64,000 bases of DNA from Cheiracanthium punctorium (Eukaryota; Arthropoda; Arachnida; Araneae; Cheiracanthiidae): contig JAWZYV010013141.1 in NCBI GenBank assembly GCA_038373885.1, forward strand, positions 682,001 through 746,000, read 5' to 3'. Positions 57,810-64,000 of the stretch are shown piece after piece; positions within the stretch are counted from its first letter, which is position 1, and the number at the start of each line of letters is the position of its first letter. Below the pieces are notes generated by a model. It did no database searches. It was not told where the DNA came from and was given only the letters and a program-made list of their open reading frames with translations. The translations under genes were made by a program, and so were the position numbers.

Positions 57810-58192
57810 CTGTATAATTTCAACATCTTGAAATTGTTGGAAAAATTGTGAAGCATTTTAAATTTAAAAAAAACTGAAATTGCACTAACATGTAATTTTA
57901 TACCTGAAATTTACTTAAGTTAATTTAATAAATTTAAGGGATACATTCATTAAATTTAAGGTATGCTGTTACATTTGTAATTTTATATCTTTGTTAAATT
58001 TTGTTATTGTTTTCAATTATTCACTTTCCAAATCAGCTAAAGCTTACAGCTTCCTTATTTGAAGAAAAGTTATTTATAAAATTCATCTATAGGTTATTAA
58101 ATGACTATTTTGCGAAAATAACCATTTTGTATTATGTTAGTCTTCAGTCCCTGATTTTTTGAAGTTTTTCTTATTTTTTATTACTCTTTCAG

Positions 58193-58336
58193 GTATCTGC
58201 CACAAAATCTGGACTTCTGCCAATAAGTCCAGAAGCTGCCATTCTTGGTGAAGTTAGCTATTGTGATTTTCATGGTGTGCCATCTGATCAGTCTGAGCGG
58301 GAACAAATATCTCGAGCCTTGGGACCTGTGAATAAG
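58193..58336 (+). CDS. hts: adducin, coding exon 4
   Basis: 48 codons, residues 232-279, phase 0 at both ends (acceptor ctctttcag, donor AAG|GTATTG). It reads VSATKSGLLPISPEAAILGE, VSYCDFHGVPSDQSEREQIS, RALGPVNK. SGLLPISPEA.xLGEV is nearly invariant in adducins. Preceded by the longest intron (3590 bp), which holds a Tigger-like element and a SINE. Confidence 0.97.
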
Positions 58337-59006
58337 GTATTGATTTTAAATGTAATACATGAGGGATTTATGGGCATTAATTAAGTTTTAATGATGTAAT
58401 TAACATTAATTAAAGCTTATATATATATTGAGAATTATCATTTTTGTTATTAAAAAATGATAATGCTTTTAAAAATTATGTAGAAAAATGCAAAGAACTG
58501 ATTATTAACAAACATCCTATATTAGCACAATTTTTTTAATTTTTTTTATGTGATATATTTGTTGATACTTGCACATAATCCTAAACCTGGTAAAGCTAGA
58601 ATTTAAATTTAAGTATGGAAAATGTGATTTTGAAAACTAAAGTTTTCATTATGTTATTTTGGGGTTTAATAAACAACAAAAGTCAACACACTAAAAAGAT
58701 TATTAAAAAGTTTTCTTGGTTATTTAAAAAGATAGATTTAGAGAAAACAATCTCACAATCCTTTGCTACAGGTTTACTGTATGTAAAGTAATTGCACCTT
58801 CATCCAATCTTCTTTTTATTTGAATAGCTCTTCAGATAAAGCAATTGTATTTTTAAAATAATGCTGACATTAATTCATAAACTGTGTTTGTGGCAATAAG
58901 TATTATTTCTACATATTTATAAATGGATATAGAGACCCATCCATTTCTTTTTCATTGACTGAGTAGTGTAAAATAGCTCATGTTATTACTGTCTTAATTT
59001 TTATAG

Positions 59007-59105
59007 GTTCTCATATTAAGAAATAGAGGTTTTCTGATATGTGGAGAATCCATTGAAGAAACTGTATTTATGTTGCACAAAGCTGTTGCTGCTTGTGAAA
59101 CTCAG
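59007..59105 (+). CDS. hts: adducin, coding exon 5
   Basis: 33 codons, residues 280-312, phase 0 (acceptor tttttatag, donor CAG|GTATGT). It reads VLILRNRGFLICGESIEETV then FMLHKAVAACETQ. The motif LRNHG of vertebrate adducin and of aldolases, whose histidine binds zinc in enzymes, is LRNRG here. Confidence 0.97.
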
Positions 59106-59880
59106 GTATGTCTAGGCATTTGTGTATTTTTTCCCCCTCGCTTGGAAAACAATTATGGTTAATGCCAAAGAGGCTTTCATCATTACTGAATTTGATATTG
59201 TCTGTTTTATGAGAACGCCTAGTAAATAGCCAATAAATGCCTTGTGGAATTAATGTAAATTTTACTGGATGCAATACTTTTGGTATTGATAAAATATTAT
59301 CTAATGAAATTGAATTTAATGTACATTTCCTTTAGGCTCCCAAGGGTTTGTATAAAAGACTAGTTGATTTTTCCCCTTTAAATCAAAAGTCATGAAATAG
59401 TGGCCTGTGGACATTAGCATTAGTCTTTATTTCCTGCTTTTACTGTAGTCTTAATTTTAGTTATTGATTTTCAATTAACTTTCTTTCCAAGATATGATTA
59501 TGTGTATTATCTAAAGTATGTGTTTAATTTCATGCATTAAAATTTAATAGACCCTGAAAATTTTCAGCTTTTCTAATGCGGCTCTTTAGCAAAATTACTT
59601 GGGGATCCCTGCTCTAAAATATGTGTAATTTTTTTTTCTATTTTCCTCTAAGACCACTGATTCTACAAAAATTAGCTTAACGCTTAGTAATACCTGAGTT
59701 TTAAAAAAAAATAATTTTGTATTCTAACTGTTAATATTAGCTTTAGCAAATTATTTTATTTTATAAACTTAAACTCTGCTGGGGTCTTTTCCATTGCCTG
59801 AAACAAATAAAACTGTTATCCTCTCTCCCCCCCCCCCACTATCATGCTATATTAATTAGCTTTTTTATTTTCTAAATCAG

Positions 59881-60108
59881 GTGAGGTTAATGCCAATCGG
59901 TATTGACAATATTCAACTAATGTCTGAAGAAGCTGTGAAACACGAAAGAGATTTGATTACATCTGGAGGTTATCCTCTGGAATTAAAGGATGATGAGCCT
60001 CCTGGTGGAGATGAAGATAAAGAAAAGGCAGAACCAAAAGAGAAGCCTAAAAAGTGGCGAATTTGGGACCTTGAGTTTGAGGCTTTGATGCGAATGTTAG
60101 ACAATGCT
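59881..60108 (+). CDS. hts: adducin, coding exon 6
   Basis: 76 codons, residues 313-388, phase 0 (acceptor ctaaatcag, donor GCT|GTAAGA). It reads VRLMPIGIDNIQLMSEEAVK, a charged linker (EPPGGDEDKEKAEPKEKPKK) and RIWDLEFEALMRMLDNA. KW-x(5)-EFEALMRMLDN is a signature of the head-neck junction; the linker varies in length between species. The reading frame runs past the donor to a stop at 60174, which is intron. Confidence 0.97.
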
Positions 60109-60328
60109 GTAAGAGCTTATTTTTGTGTTTTGTTTTATAACAATTTTTTTAATGTTATCTGCTCAATGTATTGAAGAGTAGTATCTCCTATTCAAAAAGT
60201 CTTGGCCAATTTTTGATTTATATGAGGTCAAAGTGGTCCTGAAATTTGTAATTTTTAACAAATTGTTGAAATATCCTACTGATTTTTTACTAGACATTGT
60301 TTTTCTTTTTTTAGTACATAGTTTTATA

Positions 60329-60503
60329 CTGTAAAATCTCACTATAACCATATTCGATACAATGATAAATCCATCTATAACGATAAAAATTTGATGTCCC
60401 GCAGAATTTCCATACAAAATAATCTCGCCTCGATGTAACACTACATCCTTCTAAAACAATAATTTTGTTTGGTCCTTAAGTATATTGTATTGAGGTTTTA
60501 CTG
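60329..60503. mobile_element. pogo/Tigger-like MITE in adducin intron 6
   Basis: TA at 60327-60328 and 60504-60505. Ends ctgtaaaatctcactataac and tattgaggttttactg are imperfect inverted repeats. 175 bp. Confidence 0.75.
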
Positions 60504-60644
60504 TATGCGCTAACCAATGACAACTGTGTTTTTCCTACCTTGAGTATTAAATTTTGTTGTGTATGTAACACTTTTAATTTAACATTCATTGTGGAATCCT
60601 GTTATATCTAATTCATTTATGAAAACAATTCTTTAAATTTAATG

Positions 60645-60675
<31 letters not shown>

Positions 60676-60809
60676 TGTCTTTGAAATGTTGCTTGCAACA
60701 ACTATTTATGAAACATATTTTCACAACAAAAATTTGGTTGCTAAAGCAAAAACTTGTTTGGCATTCTAATGTTCAACTATAAAAATTTTGAACCCCAAGG
60801 ACTACCTCA

Positions 60810-60889
60810 TAACCCCTTTCTTACTTATAGTCCTGCTTAATCTAGGATTAAATGCTAACATGGCAGTCTCACTAGCAAGAAAAGGGTTA
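60810..60889. mobile_element. possible short TTAA-type MITE in adducin intron 6
   Basis: aacccctttcttacttatag and ctagcaagaaaagggtt are imperfect inverted ends of an 80-bp unit, but the flanking TTAA is not intact. Confidence 0.35.
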
Positions 60890-61200
60890 CGAGTATAAAT
60901 GTATATTGCTACAAGTTATTTAAATTCTTATTCAAAAAGTTTTAAAAGTTTTATTTTCTATTGATGTATTAAGTTCTTGAAGTATATTGTATGATTTTTA
61001 AAATGTGCTAATAAAATTCTAACCTTAAAAATTGGTTTGGAACTCTTGAACTATTAGTAAGACAAAGTCTAGATGAGTCTACTTGATTTAATTTGTACTT
61101 AAGAATATAATTTTCAGTATGTGTATGTATGTAGTTCATTGTCTGCTTTCAACATAGCTACTTGAAAAATACATATGTGTATATCTTATATTTTGCATAG

Positions 61201-61331
61201 GGTTTCCGAACTGGATACACTTTCAAACAACCCATGGTTCGCACTGATCAAATCAGACACAAGAGTGAAGTTGAAGTTCCACCTTCAGCATCATCTTATT
61301 CTCAGTATTTTGGTGAAGATAAATGGTTAAG
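61201..61331 (+). CDS. hts: adducin, coding exon 7
   Basis: 131 bases, residues 389-431 plus 2 bases (acceptor tttgcatag, donor AG|GTAATA). It reads GFRTGYTFKQPMVRTDQIRH, KSEVEVPPSASSYSQYFGED, KWL. G[YF]RTGY and the KxEVEvPPxxSS stretch match the start of the adducin neck. Confidence 0.96.
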
Positions 61332-62322
61332 GTAATAGGCTTGTGTGCTAATTAATTTTTTCTTCCAGCTTTCAATAACTTGTTCTGGTGTTTTCTGAAC
61401 CACTGCATGGAGATGGATCACTCTAAAACTGGGCTGGTCACAGGCTCTTGTAAACATAAAAATTTGTTTACTGTGAATGAGCAGCAAAGTTTTTGAAGTT
61501 CAGTGATGACATTTCTATCATTGTGTGGGGATATGTGTTGTAAGCTTAATTTGCAAAAAGGGAGAGGATAAACAGTAAACACAGCTACATGAATGAGAGT
61601 AATAGAGGAAGGGGCCTCAAAATTTGTGTTAAAGCCTGTGTGCATGTGTCATTTAATCATTCTTTAGCCAACACTAGAGCTTTTATTTTGCAAAAAGAAT
61701 GTTTTAAGGTATCCAAAATTTCAAAAAATAATAAATATTCTACTGATGCTACTGCCATCTTAACATTTGCTATCTGTAATTATTTTTTCAGTTGAATGTT
61801 TTGTAAATAGCTTAAATAAATCTGGTTAAGTGACAAATATATATACTAATGACATTTTATTAAATATATGCATGCTTATTATAAGAATATAATTAGTTAA
61901 TCAATAATTTAAATTAAACAATTTAATTTTATTTGCTTGTGTACACATGAAGTTTACTTTAAAAAAATACCTTTTATTAATTCTTCACTTACTCAGGGGA
62001 TACATTGCCTTGTTAAATTTGTGGGTCATAGGGACTAGATTAACTGTTTGGTGTCCCTTACTGGTTTCTTTTTCAATAACATTATGCTAACTGTTGTAGC
62101 AGAAAGAAAATAACCCTTTTGAAAAAAACGTAAAGTATGCAATATATTATGCTATCCCAATCCCTGCCTACTCCTTAAAGACTTTAAAAACATTTGGGAA
62201 AACTCAAGAGAGATCATTTTTCCAGAGTATAAATTATCTGAAGCTTTTATCTGAAAATCTTGGAAATTTATCTGTTATTTGTTTTATCAGTGTTATTTTA
62301 TGAATGTTTTTTCACTTTAATA

Positions 62323-62853
62323 CAGGGTTTCTACAGACCTGGAAAGTCAGGGAAATGAGTTTTGGTCAGGGAAAGTCAGGGATTTGGGAAAAAAGTCAGG
62401 GAAATTAGCAGAAATTGAAGAAAGGTCAGAGAAATGCAAGAAAAAATGAATTTTGCAGTAAAATCAAGAAAATATTTGCTGTTTAAACCTAAGTACAGAA
62501 ATTGTTTTATTTTCATTTAACCTTATAAATAATTTTAAAATGTCTTCTTTATGAGCATATCTTGTGCAGTTGAAATATGCTTAATTTTATCCTAAATTAT
62601 TATCAAACATGCTTTTTGTTAGAATCCAGTGATGTCAAATAAGATTCTTGTATACATTAATTTTATTATTATTATTATTATTATTTGTAAAAAAAAGGGG
62701 CAAAATACATAAAAAGATATTAATTAAAGGATTTAATGTTAAAAATAGAAAAGCAAAATTCGGGAAAGTACGCTAGTTAAAGTCAGGGAAAAGCGTGATA
62801 GATGTCAGGGAAAAGTCAGGAAAGCAAAAACTGTGAAATCTGTAGAAACCCCG
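62323..62853. mobile_element. non-autonomous element in adducin intron 7, CAGGGTTTCTACAGA ends, 5-bp TSD
   Basis: A perfect 5-bp duplication taata (62318-62322, 62854-62858). Ends cagggtttctacagacctgg and atctgtagaaaccccg. Subterminal tcagggaaa repeats are shared with the 3.3-kb element at 16163-19470. Internal (tta)n. 531 bp. Confidence 0.82.
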
Positions 62854-62987
62854 TAATATTAATGTGCATTGTCTAATGTGCTAACATAATCCTTTGTTGT
62901 GCAGTTTTAGCCTAACAGAAGTATTTTCAAGTATTATCCTTTTAAAGTTTACAAATTTTTAAAGTGGGTTGATTTTTTTTCTTGCAG

Positions 62988-63114
62988 CCCCCTGAAAAAG
63001 TTGGTAGAAGGTCGTAAGACACAAGATAAACTTCGTTGGGTTAATTCTCCCAATGTTTATCAGAAAGTTGAAGTTCTTGAAACAGGAACACCTGATCCTA
63101 AAAAAATTACAAAG
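62988..63114 (+). CDS. hts: adducin, coding exon 8 (last in window)
   Basis: 127 bases restoring the frame (acceptor tttcttgcag, donor AAG|GTAGAA), residues 432-474: SPLKKLVEGRKTQDKLRWVN, then SPNVYQKVEVLETGTPDPKK, ITK. The second block appears identical to Drosophila Hts as I recall it, where the next exon continues with W. The remaining neck, tail and any C-terminal lysine-rich calmodulin/actin-binding segment are beyond 64000. If the donor were not used, the frame would stop 3 codons later (VEA-stop), so an isoform ending here cannot be excluded but is unlikely. Confidence 0.95.
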
Positions 63115-64000
63115 GTAGAAGCTTAGTTTTTGTGTGCTGTAACTTGATAAGTTTAACTAATGTTCAATAATTATATCATTTAGCTTGAATAATAATTGTA
63201 AAGAGAACACTGCCTTCTAGTTGTACACTCAAATCATTCTTGATGTTAGCCTATGAAATTACAAACCTAAATGTAGATGCAGTAATTGTACATCGCTGCA
63301 GTTTAGATGTATTCTTTCTGTTTATCTTATTCTCTAAGTAATGTGTCAGTAGCTTTTTATTTCACTCTGACAGAGATGGATTTATAAGTAGTTAGAATTT
63401 TAGGGTTGTTCCCGGTGTTTTAGTTTCTACTGCCTTTTGGGTGCCTTTTCTTATTAAATTTTGACAGAGATGGATCTGTAATTAGAGTTTTTAATAACAG
63501 GGAAGAAAACTTTAGCAAAGATTTTGTAAAACATAAATTAGAAACAATAAGATTGCATGTAAAAAAATTATAGTAAATAGCTATTGCTTACTTTTTAATT
63601 AGTAATGTGATAGAAAAATTTGTAACAGTTTGAAGGAACCATCAGGATCTGTTGAAAGTTTTCTTTTAATTGTTTTAGTTTAATTGTTTAGTGTAGTGGA
63701 GTTTATCCTTTTTTTATTTCATTAATTAAAGTAAAATTCTTAGATTATTGGTATAAAATTACTGAAAACATGGCTTGCAATTAATATCTTTGTATTAATT
63801 TTACTATGTGTAAACTTGCTGTATAAGCAACGATTAGATTAAGATATTTTTGGTTCCTAAATTTTGCATACAATCGGAATGCTCCTTAATGCATTTTAAG
63901 TTTTTTTTAATGTTTATAATGAAATATTTTTTATTAACAATATACATATAATTATTTCAGTAATTTTTGCTTTACTATTATAAAATTACACTCTGCACAT
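63115..64000 (+). other. hts: start of adducin intron 8
   Basis: AT-rich, no exon recognised up to the edge. A short imperfect internal repeat (tttttgacagagatggat, about 63368 and 63465) is the only structure noticed. Confidence 0.6.

Noticed and set aside
57572..57817. 81-codon + strand ORF with balanced composition
   Set aside because: It lies entirely within the tRNA-derived SINE, starting in its head and ending in the CAA tail.
63115..63126. Adducin isoform ending VEA-stop after exon 8
   Set aside because: The AAG|GTAGAA donor is at the exact position where arthropod adducin continues with the next exon.
1..64000. CRISPR arrays, bacterial operons, rRNA or intact tRNA genes
   Set aside because: The window is eukaryotic nuclear DNA; repeats are dispersed transposons and no intact tRNA cloverleaf or rRNA segment was seen.

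Overview
This is a eukaryotic, AT-rich, intron-containing nuclear DNA window dominated by transposable elements. The only well-supported multi-exon gene is an adducin (the Drosophila gene is hts) on the + strand from about 49.0 kb to the right edge. Its exons match arthropod adducin closely; the block SPNVYQKVEVLETGTPDPKK, as I recall it, is essentially the Drosophila Hts sequence. That match, a tRNA-derived SINE with a CAA tail, and the mixture of hAT, piggyBac, Tc1/mariner and Penelope-like relics suggest an arthropod, possibly a chelicerate such as a spider. The species placement is inference.

Layout. 0-12 kb: hAT transposase debris, hAT MITEs with long G/C runs, a fold-back element, a candidate solo LTR with a TATA/Inr promoter and heat-shock-like elements, a non-LTR reverse transcriptase relic, the first copy of a fold-back TTAA-flanked (piggyBac-like) MITE family, a probable first coding exon of an ankyrin-repeat gene (- strand, 6.7-6.8 kb), and a small single-exon membrane-protein candidate (- strand, 11.7-11.9 kb). 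A relatively CpG-rich, possibly divergent promoter lies at 12.0-12.13 kb. 12-49 kb: no confident protein-coding gene. It is a nest of DNA transposons whose target-site duplications can often be read exactly, including nested insertions whose order can be resolved, a Penelope-like GIY-YIG relic between two 1410-bp direct repeats, and at least seven copies of the fold-back TTAA family. 49-63.1 kb: eight coding exons of adducin encoding 474 codons, that is the N-terminal region, the class II aldolase-like head and the start of the neck. The tail with the C-terminal basic domain lies beyond the window. Five of its seven introns carry recognisable transposon insertions.

The adducin gene builds the membrane cytoskeleton: adducin caps actin filaments and recruits spectrin. 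The other genes show no functional link to it. The rest of the window is best read as a record of successive transposon invasions. The less ordinary observations are a non-autonomous family with 5-bp target duplications and CAGGG termini, and the inverted short ORF carried by the TTAA fold-back elements.
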